DNA of 64,000 nt. Origin: Silene latifolia. Its lineage: Eukaryota; Streptophyta; Magnoliopsida; Caryophyllales; Caryophyllaceae. Within the stretch, counting starts at the first letter, position 1. Every line of letters begins with the position of its first letter. The notes beneath the pieces are model-generated. The model was not told the DNA's origin and did not search any database. It worked only from the letters and a program-made list of their open reading frames with translations. The DNA lies in contig NC_133532.1 in NCBI RefSeq assembly GCF_048544455.1, positions 13,332,948-13,396,947 on the forward strand, written 5' to 3'. A program made the position numbers and the translations under genes. Below, one piece after another: positions 40,268-51,060 of the stretch.

Positions 40268-40562
40268 TCAGCATGACTCGATCGAGTGGGGGGCACTCGA
40301 TCGAGTGGGTCTGACTCGATCGAGTGGGTACTTTGACGTTTTCATGATCAGAACCATGTTTTTGGGTACTCGATCGAGTACATAAGGTCACTCGATCGAG
40401 TAGGGGGTCACTCGATCGAGTGGCTAGGCTGCTCGGTCGAGTATGTTAGAGATCAGAAGGTCTGTTTTGGGTCTGGAGTCGGGGCACTCGATCGAGTACG
40501 TTGGGCACTCGATCGAGTAGCCTCTACTCGATCGAGTAGGTTTAGGCACTCGATCGAGTGGG
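40268..40562 (+). repeat. ACTCGATCGAGT palindrome cluster, leader
   Basis: Ten perfect copies plus one degenerate (GCTCGGTCGAGT) lie within 300 bp just upstream of gag, spaced irregularly, mostly 19-26 bp apart. Flanking bases are commonly G-rich on the 3' side. Confidence 0.95.
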
Positions 40563-40637
40563 TTCTGGGCAGGATGTTTTCGTGTTTTGGGATACGGTAT
40601 GTATGTTTATATCTACCTTTTCTTATATAGTTTCAAG

Positions 40638-41783
40638 ATGCCGCCAAAGAAAACCGCTTTGTATGCGAGAGCTGAGAGCATGAACATCGACGATATAGTT
40701 AAGATGTTGGAGCATCAAGATGCTCTTACGGAGGCCCTAAAGAGAGTGGGGAAGGATAAGGAGGTTGATTACTCTAAGATCAATCTTTATATAGCGAGGT
40801 TTAACCCAAAAGAGTATAAGGGGACCGGGGAGCCAATTCTTCTTGACAATTGGCATCGTGAGATGGAGAACATTCTGGATCTGGTACATTGTCCTGATGA
40901 GATGAAAGTAGAACAGGCAGCGTTCTACTTGAGGGAAGCGGCTGGTGAGTGGTGGGACAAGGTGAAAGCGAGTGCTAGAGAGATGTATACGAAGCAGGGT
41001 CTGCCTGCTATAACTTGGGAAGAGTTCCAGAGGGCTATGAGGAGAGAGTTTGTACCTGAGCATGTGAGGAGTAAGCTGAGGGAGGAGTTTGATGGGTTTA
41101 GGATGACATCTGATATGTCGGTTGCTGAGTACTATAAGCAGTTTAATGAGAAGTCTAGATATGTTGAGGACATGGGTTTGAGTGAGGAGAACCTAGCGCT
41201 GAGATTTGAGAGGGGGTTGACCCCCAGGATTATGGACAAGTTACCCGTGGGAGTCCTTACTGATGTTAAGGAAGCTTATGAGAGGGCTGGGAGAGCTGAG
41301 AGGTTGGTGGAGATGGCCCGGGAGAGAGGAAGTGAGAAAAGAAAGGCTGAGGGTGAGGGTGGTGGCCAATCTAATTACAAGAAAGGCAACCACAATCAGG
41401 CTAGAGCGTTTTCTTCTGGTTCGGGGTTCAGTGCTGTGGCTTCCTTTGGGCGTGGCCGTGGGAGCGGTAGTAGTAGTTGGGGGATGACCTGCTTTGGATG
41501 TGGCGGTGTAGGCCACAAGAGACATGAGTGCACGAGTGTACCGGGAGCTTTTCAGAGACCGGCTCAGGGGAGCTATTCTCAGGGGCTGGCACAGATTTAT
41601 ACGAGTAACAGACCGGCTAGGTCATGGTCTAACCGGGGAGGTCAGAGCAACCAGGGTGGAGGTAACCGCAATGGCGGTAACTCTTATCAGAAACCAGCTA
41701 CGAACAACAACAACAATCAGGGGTCGGGTGCTAAGCCGACCACTTCACCCAAGATCTTTCCAGGAGGTGGTGGAGAAGACTAG
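40638..41783 (+). pseudogene. Chromovirus gag
   Basis: Capsid/nucleocapsid precursor. The likely start is MPPKKT at 40638; upstream in-frame ATGs give a hydrophobic stretch not seen in the family. The retrotrans_gag core shows LLDNWHREMENIL, AAGEWWDKVKA and FVPEHVRSKLREEFDGF. A zinc knuckle CFGCGGVGHKRHEC follows, then a Gly/Asn/Ser-rich tail. The reading ends at TAG 41781-41783, and protease resumes in another frame (+2). The gag region itself is intact, about 380 aa. Confidence 0.88.
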
Positions 41784-42040
41784 TGGAAAGTCAGTATATG
41801 ATGGACAAGAAAGCAGCTGAGGACGACGCACATGTTATCACTGGTACCTTTTTTGTTAACGGTATTCATACCTTTGTTTTGTTTGATTCGGGGGCGTCTC
41901 AGTCGTTTGTATCTTCGAGTCATGTTAAACGGTTGGGTCTGAGGGTATATGAGTCTGTAAGTGAGAAAGTTTTTATACCTTCGGGTGAGTCTGTATCATG
42001 TGGGAGGTTATATAAGGATGTACCTATGATAGTTGGGTAA
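41784..42040 (+). pseudogene. Chromovirus aspartic protease, N-terminal part
   Basis: GTFFVNGIHTFVLFDSGASQ contains the DSGA catalytic triplet, followed by SFVSSSHVKRLGL. It is in a different frame from gag. It ends at a TAA (42038-42040), after which the same frame continues with the [13 protein letters not shown] protease end, so this is an in-frame stop. Confidence 0.85.
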
Positions 42041-42838
42041 GTTGATCTACCTGTAGACTTTCTAGAGTTTCCTTTAGACGGTTTTGAGATGATAGTCGGG
42101 ATGGATTGGTTGGGAAAGTACAAAGCTAAGATAGACTGTCATCAAAAGAAAGTGTCTTTGAGAGGTCCTAAGGGCGTTAGTGTGTCTTATCGTGGGTTTG
42201 TGGTTAAACCCAAAGTTAAGTTGATTACAGCTGTGACCTTGAAGTCCTATCTGAGGAAGGGATGCCCTTTGATCTTGTGCCATGTGAGAGATGACCGGAT
42301 AGATAGTCCGACAGTTGATCAGATACCAGTGGTGGGTGAGTTTTCAGATGTCTTTCCAGAGGAGATTCCGGGGTTGCCACCGAAGAGGGAGATAGATTTC
42401 ACGGTTGAGTTGAAACCGGGGACGGGGCCAATCTCTAAGGCACCGTACCGGATGGGTCCTAAAGAGTTGGAGGAACTCAGGAAGCAGTTAGATGATCTGA
42501 TAGAGAAGGGATACATTAGACCTAGTGTATCACCGTGGGGAGCACCAGTTCTTTTTGTAAAGAAGAAAGATGGGAGCTTGAGGTTGTGTATAGATTACAG
42601 GGAGCTGAACCGAGTGACGGTGAAGAACAAGTATCCTTTGCCAAGGATAGACGACCTGTTTGATCAGTTGAGTGGTGCATCAGTCTTTTCCAAGATTGAT
42701 TTGAGGTCGGGATACCATCAGGTGAAGATTAGAGAGGTGGACATACCAAAGACAGCTTTCACGTCGAGGTATGGCCATTATGAGTATGTGGTGATGCCTT
42801 TTGGGTTATCTAATGCACATTTGTGTTTATGGATTTGA
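42041..42838 (+). pseudogene. Chromovirus protease end and RT fingers
   Basis: [17 protein letters not shown] closes the protease. The RT begins with [57 protein letters not shown] and [15 protein letters not shown], then MPFGLSNA. These are the standard Tekay/Del RT blocks, including the first catalytic Asp. A short deletion after SNA (near 42815) shifts the frame. Confidence 0.88.
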
Positions 42839-43041
42839 TGAACAGAATCTTCAGTCAGTTTTTGGACAAGTTTGTGGTAGTGTTCATTGATGATATCTTA
42901 GTCTATTCCAAGACTAAGGAGGAGCATGAGGAGCATCTGAGGATTGTGTTGCAGACCTTGAGGGAGCATGAGTTATATGCTGTTTGTCCAAGTGTGAGTT
43001 CGTTTAGCGAGAGTTGCTTTTCCGGGGAATGTGATCTCTAA
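42823..43041 (+). pseudogene. Chromovirus RT palm segment
   Basis: [20 protein letters not shown] is followed by the catalytic box [20 protein letters not shown]. Near 42980-43040 several small deletions garble the thumb region before the next frame. Confidence 0.85.
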
Positions 43042-43594
43042 GGATGGGGTAGCGTGGGTCCAAAGATTGAGGCAAGAACCAAGTGGGAAGCACCAAAGAA
43101 TGTTCTTTGAGATCGGGAGTTTCTTGGGTTTAGCCGGATATTACAGACGGTTCGTGAAGGATTTCTCCAAGATTGCTAGACCTATGACAGCTTTGATGAG
43201 GAAAGAGAACAGGTTTCGTTGGGATAAGAGTTGTGAGACGGCGTTCCAAACATTAAAGGAGCGTTTGACCACAACTCCTATCTTAGCATTGCCTGAAGGG
43301 AGTGAGAACTTTGAGGTTTATACAGATGCCTCAAAGAATGGGTTGGGATGTGTGTTGATGCAGAACGGTAAAGTGATTGCCTATGCTTCTAGGCAATTGA
43401 AGCCTTATGAGGAGAATTATCCTACACACGATCTAGAGTTGGGTGCAGTGGTGTTTGCTCTCAAGATTTGGAGACATTACCTTTATGGGGCGGCCTTTAA
43501 GGTATTTTCTGATCACAAGAGTCTCAAGTACATCTTCACTCAAAAGGAGTTGAACATGAGACAGAGGAGGTGGATGGAGCTGATTGGCGATTAT
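43031..43594 (+). pseudogene. Chromovirus RT connection and RNase H, cut by a LINE
   Basis: [19 protein letters not shown] ends the RT. RNase H shows [30 protein letters not shown]-like [39 protein letters not shown] and [10 protein letters not shown]. The sequence breaks at 43594 and resumes at 46211 with DMDIIYHEGKANVIADALGR, so the LINE cut the gene at one point. Confidence 0.9.
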
Positions 43595-46210
43595 TTTTTT
43601 TTGGTGCTAAAGAGGGGCAAAGCCCCGATAAAAAACTTAAGTGCTAGCTATTACACGGGGAATAGCGACCCCAAAAACGTCCTCCCTGAGGATTGACCTC
43701 AAATCACTAAACGAAGTATCCAAAAAAGTAGGGATTGTACTTGAGTCGATTCCTCTATTAGCTAGTATATCGGCCGCTCTGTTAGCCTCGCGATACACAT
43801 GCTCCAGCTTCACCGTCCATGTAGAGCTCCGTATCAAGTCCTTGCATCTTCCGACAATGAATTTTAGATTGTTACTTACCAACTGGTCATCGTTGATGAA
43901 GTTAACACAAGGCAGATTATCCATATTAATCAAGAGGCGTGGAACACGCATTTCCTTTGCTTTTTCTAACCCAACTAGCAGCGCAAGCAATTCCGCTTTC
44001 ATCGAGGTACAAACACCACACGAGAAGTGGTAAGCTGATATGAGATCCCCGGCTGCATCTCTAAGGACTCCACCCCCTCCAGCCGGTCCTGGGTTGCCCT
44101 TAGAGGCCCCATCCGTATTTAAGAGTAGCCAACCATAAGGTGGTGGTTGCCAACGAACAAGAATTTCGACAGTAGACGGTCTCGGGGGCGGAATAAGAAT
44201 GTCAAAGTTATTGAAAGCTTGCCTTGTGGCATGAAATTGTTGCCGCAAAAATTGATGAGGATGACTCGGATTTTCGCTTTCTCTGCCAAACACAATATTA
44301 TTCCGCCATTTCCAAATCCACCAGCTCGTAACCGCGAAAATCATAGGCCAATCCGTAGCATTCACTTCAACATCATTACTTGCATTCTTTGTCAACCATT
44401 CAGTAAAAGGTGTATTGTAGAAGAAGTTGTTGGAAGGATTAATTCCAAGCAACTGCCAAATCTGTTTCGAAACATGACAAGATCGAAGTAAATGTTCGGT
44501 TGTTTGGTCCTCCTCATTGCATCTTGGGCAAACCGGGTTGTCCCCCATGTTTCTTTTAAAACGATTGACATTGACCATTAGCCGGTCATGAGCAGCCAGC
44601 CATACGAACATGCGGACTTTTTGTTGAAGCGGGAGTCTCCATATAGTCCTCCAAAGTGGGGTCTCCGAGGCTTGTAAACTGGAGTCTTCATTCAAAAAGC
44701 CTAGAGCCGATTTGAGGGAAAATTTACCCGTCGAGGTGCCTATCCAGTAGAGTGAATCCTCAAGGTCGGGATCGGGAATTAAAGATATAGAAGCAATTTT
44801 TTGTAAGATCGATTGTGGTAGAAAATCAGCGAATTGTTCCCATTTCCACCCATTATTCTCGCACCACATATCGCTTACAGTGGCTCTCAAAGAACTCGCT
44901 GGAATAGGGGCGATAACATGATCCGATAAGCAAACTCCATCAACCCAATAATGATCCCAAAACAATGTCCGTCGACTATTGCCTACTGCAGTAGCAGTAC
45001 CTCGCACAATAGTTTTTTCTTGTGACGATATTCCCGCCCATACATTAGACATATTTCGCTTGGGTTTAAATATATTGATATCACACCTATTATTGCAATA
45101 CTTGGCTCTTAAAACCCGAGACCATAATCGTGTAGGCTCCGTAAGGACTCTCCAACCGAGCTTAGTGAGAAAGGCCGCGTTCGCTTGCCTTGCTGAAACT
45201 ATGCCCAACCCTCCCTTTGATTTCGGTTGTTGGATCGTGTCCCATTTGATTAAGTGAATCGATTTTTTCTCTTCATCCCCACCCCACAAGAATCTCCTGG
45301 TTTTTCGATCTATTGTATCACATACTGCCCTCGGAATCTTTGCGGTTTGCATGCTATAATTAGCAAGAGAAGTTAAAGTAGACTTGACAAGAGTGTCTCT
45401 ACCTGCTAGGGATAAACGTTTGGTAGCCCATCCCGCCAATCGCTTGTTCATTTTGTCCTCCAGATGTGCGAAGGCATGTCGTGTAACTCTCCCATTAATG
45501 GTAGGCATCCCGAGATAGATACCCAGGTCCTCTGTTTCTTCAAATCCCAATGCTTGCTGGACTGATTCCCGAGTATCCCGATCCGTATTATTGGAGAAGA
45601 AAACTCTTGATTTCGCGATGCTTATTTTTTCTCCATATGATTTGCAGAAATTATCAAGTACATAGCGTATGATTAGGGCTTGTTCTTCACTAGCTTCCGC
45701 GAAAATAACTATATCGTCTGCGAAAAAGAGATTGGTGATAGACGGACCCCCACGACCTAAAACAATCGGTCTCCAATTCTTATTCCTTACTTCCCTATCA
45801 ATGGCTTGTTGTAGTTTTTCAAGGCACATAACAAAGAGGTACGAGGAGAGTGGGTCACCTTGTCTCACTCCTCTAGACGGGATAAATTGCTCAGTTGCTT
45901 CACCGTTCCATAAGATTTGCATACGAGCTGTAGTTACACATTCCATGACGACATCGATTAAAAGCTATGGGAAAATCATATCTTTCAACGTGTCTCTTAT
46001 GAACTCCCATCTCAATCGATCATAGGCTTTTTCTAGGTCGATTTTGATTGCCATATATCCTTGTCGACCCGTCTTTTTTCGAATTGAATGTATCGCCTCC
46101 TGAAATATAACAATATTATCCGATATTTGTCGCCCGGGAACGAAACCACTCTGCGTTTCCGAGATGAGCCGAGGCAGGACCTTTTTGATGCGATTTGCTA
46201 GAATTTTACT
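43595..46210 (-). mobile_element. 5'-truncated L1-type LINE, 2.6 kb, antisense in the chromovirus
   Basis: A T-run at 43594-43602 marks the poly(A) end on the minus strand. The 5' end (46210) falls inside the RT, so ORF1 and endonuclease are missing. I found no target duplication. Position is defined precisely by the split RNase H. Confidence 0.9.
43637..46200 (-). pseudogene. LINE ORF2: RT, zinc-like C-terminus and RNase H
   Basis: The non-LTR RT starts at SKILANRIKKVLPRLISETQ with QSGFVPGRQISDNI and IKIDLEKAYDRLRW (first catalytic Asp). One in-frame TAG (45967-45965) follows. RGVRQGDPLSSYLFV and FFADDIVIFAEA (catalytic FADD) come next, then the thumb. The zf-RVT region is VCPRCNEEDQTTEHLLRSC. 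The C-terminal RNase H has LLNTDGASKGNPGPAGGGG, MKAELLALLVGLEKA and NMDNLPCV, the Asp-Glu-Asp series. From 45946 to 43637 it is open for 769 codons. One stop and the 5' truncation prevent function. Confidence 0.92.
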
Positions 46211-47122
46211 GACATGGATATTATCTACCATGAAGGAAAAGCCAATGTTATTGCAGATGCTTTGGGCAGGAAGAGTGTACATTCTTTGTGTACAGCCTTA
46301 TCTTTGATGAGATTGAGAGATGAGGTGTGGAAGTTTGGGATACATATGATGCAGAGAGGGGATGCCATGGGAGATTTGACAAAGACACTCGATCTTTATG
46401 ATGATATTCGAGGTAAACAGGTGTTGGATCCTAAGATGGCAGAGTGGAGAGCTGGAGTAGAGAAAGGGACAGTGTCCAGATTCTCTATTCATTCAGATGG
46501 TAGTTTGAGGTTTGATGGGAGGTGGTGTGTCCCTAATGATGAGGAGCTGAAAAAGACAATCATGACAGAGGCACATTGTACACCATATTCAGTACATCCA
46601 GGTGGTGACAAGTTGTACAAGGATTTAAAGAACACGTTCTGGTGGCCTGGGATGAAGAAAGAGACAGCTGAGTTTGTGGCCCGTTGTTTGACATGCCAGA
46701 GAGTTAAAGGGGAACAACGACGACCACAAGGTAAGATTCAGTCTTTAGAGGTACCTGAGTGGAAGCGGGAATCCATTTCTATGGATTTTATCGTGGGTTT
46801 GCCGAATAGTCAACAGGGTAACAACATGATATGGGTAATAGTGGATCAACTGACCAAGTCAGCTCATTTTGTGCCAATGAAAGATACATGGACTAAGGCA
46901 CAATTGGCTATGGCTTATCGGAAGAATGTGCTAAAGTTGTATGGGGTCCCTAAGGATATAGTATCTGACAGAGATGCGAGATTTATCTCAAGGTTTTGGA
47001 AAGAGTTGCAGGAATCTTTGGGAACGACATTGAAGATGAGTACAAAGATTTCATCCTGCGGCTGCGACGGTCGATCGAGAGAACAATCAAGACTCTTGAG
47101 GATATGTTACGAGCTTGTGTGA
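46211..47122 (+). pseudogene. Chromovirus RNase H end, integrase zinc domain and core
   Basis: DMDIIYHEGKANVIADALGR finishes RNase H. The integrase HHCC finger is TEAHCTPYSVHPGGDKLY to CLTCQRVKGEQ. The core has SISMDFIVGLPNSQQGNNMI (first Asp) and VSDRDARFISRFWKEL (second Asp). A frameshift near 47045 destroys the segment with the catalytic Glu. The reading then ends in unrelated residues at 47122. Confidence 0.9.
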
Positions 47123-47784
47123 TGGATTTTGGTGGTAGCTGGGAATAGAGGTTGGATTTGATTGAGTTTTCTTACAACAACAACTATCACACCAGTATTG
47201 GCATGGCACCATTTGAAGTCTTGTATGGGAGGAGATGCAGGAGTCCGATTTGTTGGGACGACAGTGCTGAGGCAGTGGTTCTAGGACCAGAGATGGTACA
47301 TGAGATGGTTGAGCAGATTAAGATGATCAGGGAAAGGATGAGAGCGGCTCAGGATAGGCAAAAGAGTTATGCAGATCTACATCGCCGGGATATAGAGTTT
47401 CGGGTTGGGGACAAGGTTCTTCTGAAAGTGTCTCCTATGCGTGGGGTTATGAGATTTGGGAAGAAAGGCAAGTTGAGTCAGAAGTTCATCGGACCTTATG
47501 AGATCTTAGATCGGGTTGGAGAGGTTGCTTATCGTTTGGCTTTACCAGCTGCGTTGGAGAGAGTGCATAATGTGTTTCATGTGTCCCAGTTGCGCAAGTA
47601 TGTGAGTGATCCGTCATATGTGTTAGAGGCAGAGAAAATAGAGCTAGATGAGTCTTTGTCTTATCTTGAGGTGCCTAAACAGATTCTTGACCGGAAGGTT
47701 AGGAAGACTAGGAATGGTGAGACAGTTTTGCTTAAGATCCTTTGGTCTAACCACGAGGTTGAGGAAGCTACATGGGAGGCATAG
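47123..47784 (+). pseudogene. Chromovirus integrase C-terminus and chromodomain
   Basis: After a stop at about 47146, the frame runs LIEFSYNNNYHTSIGMAPFE, EVLYGRRCRSPICWDD, then the GPY/F module FIGPYEILDRVGEVAYRLAL and VFHVSQLRKYV. A chromodomain closes it: LEVPKQILDRKVRKTRNGE and LLKILWSNHEVEEATWE. Chromodomains bind methylated histone tails and steer integration. The stop is TAG 47782-47784. Confidence 0.9.
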
Positions 47785-48066
47785 GAGGCCATGAGAGAGC
47801 GTTACCCTTTTCTTTTTTATCAGGTATGTATGGTTACGGGGACGTAACCTTGTTTCTTTTAGGGGGGTAGAAGATGATCACAAAGAGCTTTTAAGAGCTT
47901 TTACACCCTTTTTGTGTTGTGTCGGTATGTCTTGTAGTGGTTGAGTCGGGTTGAGTTTGGTTGGTAACATGTTTTTATGTTGAGTTTTGTTTGGTTGTTG
48001 TGTCGGGAGTGTAGTAGTATGTCTTTGTTTTGTTGTGGTTTGAACTTCGGGGACGAAGTTCTTTTT
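47785..48066 (+). other. Chromovirus 3' untranslated region
   Basis: T/G-rich non-coding stretch between the chromodomain stop and the polypurine tract. No ORF supported. Confidence 0.6.
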
Positions 48067-48079
48067 AAGGAGGGAAGAC
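48067..48079 (+). other. Polypurine tract
   Basis: AAGGAGGGAAGAC directly precedes the 3' LTR. Confidence 0.75.
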
Positions 48080-49493
48080 TGTAATAATACGGTTTTATGA
48101 GCCTCTGGGTACTCTATCGAGTGGGCCTTACTCTGTCGAGTAAGGGTGAGTTGCATTTTAAAATAGTTTCTGACCTGTAGGGTACTCGATCGAGTAGCCT
48201 TGGTACTTGATCGAGTAGGCGGCACTCGATCGAGTACGTCAGTTACTCGATCGAGTAGCCCGGTTTGCGGGTAATGTTTTGTCGGGTTTTGTTAATAATG
48301 CGAACTAGTATTTAAACCTTTTCGTCACTTTCATAAAACGCTTTTACAAACCTAATCACTTCGAAAAGAGATTGCAACCTACGTACTTCGCATCCTTCGC
48401 ATTATTGACAAATCCCGGAGCTTGGGAGGTCGGAATTCATCATCCTTTACATTTTTGTGATCCTTGCATCGAGGGTAAGATCTACGTACTGATTTTATGG
48501 TATTTTGTTAAGGTTGTTTAAACCCTAACTTGGGGGTTTGGGGGTTTTGTTGTCTTTTATGATTGTTAGTAATTGTATAATTATATGTTAGAAGGAGGAT
48601 TCGTAGAGGAGGCCTTTTGATAACTGCTGTTGAGACCATCTGATTGTATTGCATTCCAGGTAGGGTTTCCCTACTCAGTATTAGTCACATGATGTGTTGG
48701 TTGTGCTTTGTGGTTGTTGAATATTATCATACGAGTGTTGTGACGGTTGTTGGTTTTGATTGTTGATAGTAGTTGTGGTTGATTGTATCTGTCTGTGTTC
48801 TTCGGGGTGCGTCCCTGGCTGAGTGGAGTCACTTGCGGGAGTGGCTTCACGCCCATTATTCGCCTTCTGTGGAACCCGCCACAGAAGGGATGTGCACATT
48901 AATGGATTTGGGTTTATCGCTCGACGGAGATGAGCGGGGCTTAGGTGGGAACGGCTGCGGTCCCCCACTGGCGGCGAGGAGTAACCTGTTGCGATGGGTA
49001 CTCTGGCAGGGCTACACACTTTAGTGTGTAGTCAGGATTGTGGAGTTGATGATGGAGTTCGGAGTATATCCGTGACGATTGAGTGTGTTGTTTGTTGTAC
49101 TGTTGAGTTTTATAAATTGTGTGATTAGTACTGACCCCGTTTATTGTTTTAAAAACTGTGGTGATCCATTCGGGGATGGTGAGCAGTTGTTGAGCAGGTA
49201 TGAGTTGAGATACATGGGATAGCTGGGATGTGTTACCTTCAGATGATAGAGTCTTCCGCTGTAGCTTGAGTAGTTGTCAGACATTTCATTTAGTTGATTA
49301 GACAGTTGTTTTGAGAACATGTAACCCGTATTTTGGGCAGTTGGTTTTGGATTGTATTTATTCACTAAACTTATACTATTTAAATGTTGTTTCGTTATTG
49401 TCTTATGATTATCATTGCCTCGGGAAACCGAGATGGTGACATCTTTATACCTGAGTGGTCCTGATAAGGCACTTGGAGTATGGGGGTGTCACA
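48080..49493 (+). repeat. 3' LTR of the chromovirus
   Basis: 1,414 bp, TGTAATAATACGG to GTGTCACA, followed by GACAT. It carries three perfect ACTCGATCGAGT copies and three degenerate ones at 48110-48259. It shows the uninterrupted sequence GGGTACTCTATCG where the solo LTR sits in the 5' LTR. Confidence 0.95.
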
Positions 49494-49511
49494 GACATCC
49501 TTTTTTATACA

Positions 49512-49543
49512 CTAGTTGGTTGCACCACGCGCTTCGCGCGCGG
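49512..49543 (-). mobile_element. Helitron 3' terminus, minus strand
   Basis: On the minus strand CCGCGCGCGAAGCGCGTGG forms a GC hairpin followed by TGCAACCAACTAG and then T. The body would extend to the right; its 5' end was not found. Confidence 0.6.
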
Positions 49544-49559
49544 TCTCGCAAGATATTTT

Positions 49560-51060
49560 GAGTATTCACCTATCTCATGAACCGAAGGCCAAGCCCACCA
49601 CTCTCCTTATTCTTGGCGACCATGTCTCAAGAACGAGACTAAGAGCCGTATTATTATCCTGATTCCCACCCCACAGAAATCGTCGTTATTTTTTGTCAAG
49701 TTCGTCACAGAGAGACCGAGGAAGTTTCCCCGTTTGCATAAAATATGATGGAATGAAAGAAAGGGTAGATTGGATTAAGATAGCTCATCCCGCTAAAGAA
49801 AGGTTCTTAGTTTTCCAACCCGTGAGGCGTTTGTCCACGTTTTGAGCTATTAATTCGAACGACTCTATTGTAGCCTGACCGTTACGTTCAAGGTTGGCAT
49901 ATCTAGACCTGGCAAAATGGGTCAACGGGTCGGGTTCGGGTCGGGCCAATTCGGGTCGGGTCAATTCGGGTCTCTCGTTGAGTTTGGGTTAATTCGGGTC
50001 GGGACGGGTCTTTTCGGGTTTCGGGTTTGTTGTCGGGCCTGTTTCGGGTCAAGCGGGTCGGGTTGTTTCGAGTCGGGTCATTTTCGGGTCAATGAATAAT
50101 AGAGAAATAGTCATTTCAAGTCTTTTCGGTTCAATTAGAGTTATATTTTGTCGGGTCGCTTTCGGGTTTCGTGGTTTCGAGTCGGGTCATTTTCGGGTCG
50201 GGCTAGTACGGGTCAAGAAAGCTCGGGTCATGTTCGGGTCGGGTTGGGTCAATTCGGGTTTTCGGGTCACATTCGGGTGATGTTAGTCGGGTCACTTCGG
50301 GTCTCGGGTCAGCTTTTTCGGATCGGGTCAATCGGGTCGGGTTGATTTTGCCAGGTCTAGGCATATCCAAGTACATACCCATCCGTACTTGCTAACAGGA
50401 GTTCATTTGTAAGGCTAAGTATATCCTCACCATCAACATTGGGAGAAAAGTAGACCTTGGACTTCGATCTACTCACCCTTTACCCGGAGGCCTGACAAAA
50501 GGCATCAAAACATCTATTAATAGTTTGAGCTTGGTCAATAGTCGCTTCGCGAAAGAGAATAATATCGTCGGCGAAAAACTAGTGCGTTAGCGTAGGACCT
50601 CCGCGACAAATATTGAAACCCTTCTATTGCCCAACACGTTTAGTCTCCTGATCAATAAGTTGACTCAATTTCTCCATACAAATGGTAATATGTATGGAGA
50701 CAGTGGATCGCCTTGGCGTATGGCTTGGGTGAGTGCAAAGGGCTCCGTTTGTTCACCATTCCCAAGGACATTCAAGGTAGCCAATTTAATGCAAAGCATT
50801 ATGATACAAATCATTCGTAGCGGAAGACCCATATCCCTTAGCATTAACTAAATCAACGGTCACTCCAGTTTATCAGAAGCTTTATCCAGATCAAGTTTCA
50901 GCACCATTATACCCATCTTTCCCTTTCTGCCTCACATGGAATATAATGCCTCTTGCACAATAATTATATTGTCTGTTATTTGATGCCGGGGAATAAAGCT
51001 ACACTGCATTGGGTTGATAAGAATAGGGAGAATAAGCTTCAACTGGTTAATAACCATTGT
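49560..51060 (-). pseudogene. Heavily decayed LINE RT, split by a hAT MITE
   Basis: On the minus strand, fragments in several frames match non-LTR RT order: MQCSFIPGHQITDNIII, then VLKLDLDKASDKL (compare IDLEKAYDRL in the other LINE), then IRQGDPLSPYI, then a FADDIILF-like block near 50560. The thumb region lies left of the MITE. Many stops. It is a different, older copy than 43595-46210. Confidence 0.65.
49904..50359. mobile_element. hAT-type MITE, 456 bp, exact 8-bp TSD, full of GGGTC words
   Basis: Termini TAGACCTGGCAAAAT and ATTTTGCCAGGTCTA are exact inverted repeats. GGCATATC flanks it at 49896-49903 and 50360-50367. Eight-base duplications are the hAT hallmark. The interior is a degenerate run of TCGGG(T/C) units, mostly in one orientation, giving false ORFs rich in Gly, Ser and Phe. 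Confidence 0.9.

Larger units (their letters stand above)
36178..49493 (+). mobile_element. Ty3/gypsy chromovirus, Tekay/Del type, full length with nested insertions
   Basis: LTR pair 36178-39781 and 48080-49493, TGTAATA ... TCACA ends. Exact target duplication GACAT at 36173-36177 and 49494-49498. Primer site and polypurine tract are present. Domain order gag, protease, RT, RNase H, integrase, chromodomain. A 2.2-kb putative solo LTR interrupts the 5' LTR and a 2.6-kb antisense LINE interrupts RNase H. Without them the element is about 8.5 kb. Several stops and frameshifts make it inactive. The C-terminal chromodomain would have directed integration towards heterochromatin. Confidence 0.95.

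Noticed and set aside
49917-50345. Gly/Ser/Phe-rich ORFs resembling glycine-rich proteins
   Set aside because: They are translations of TCGGGT repeats within the hAT MITE.
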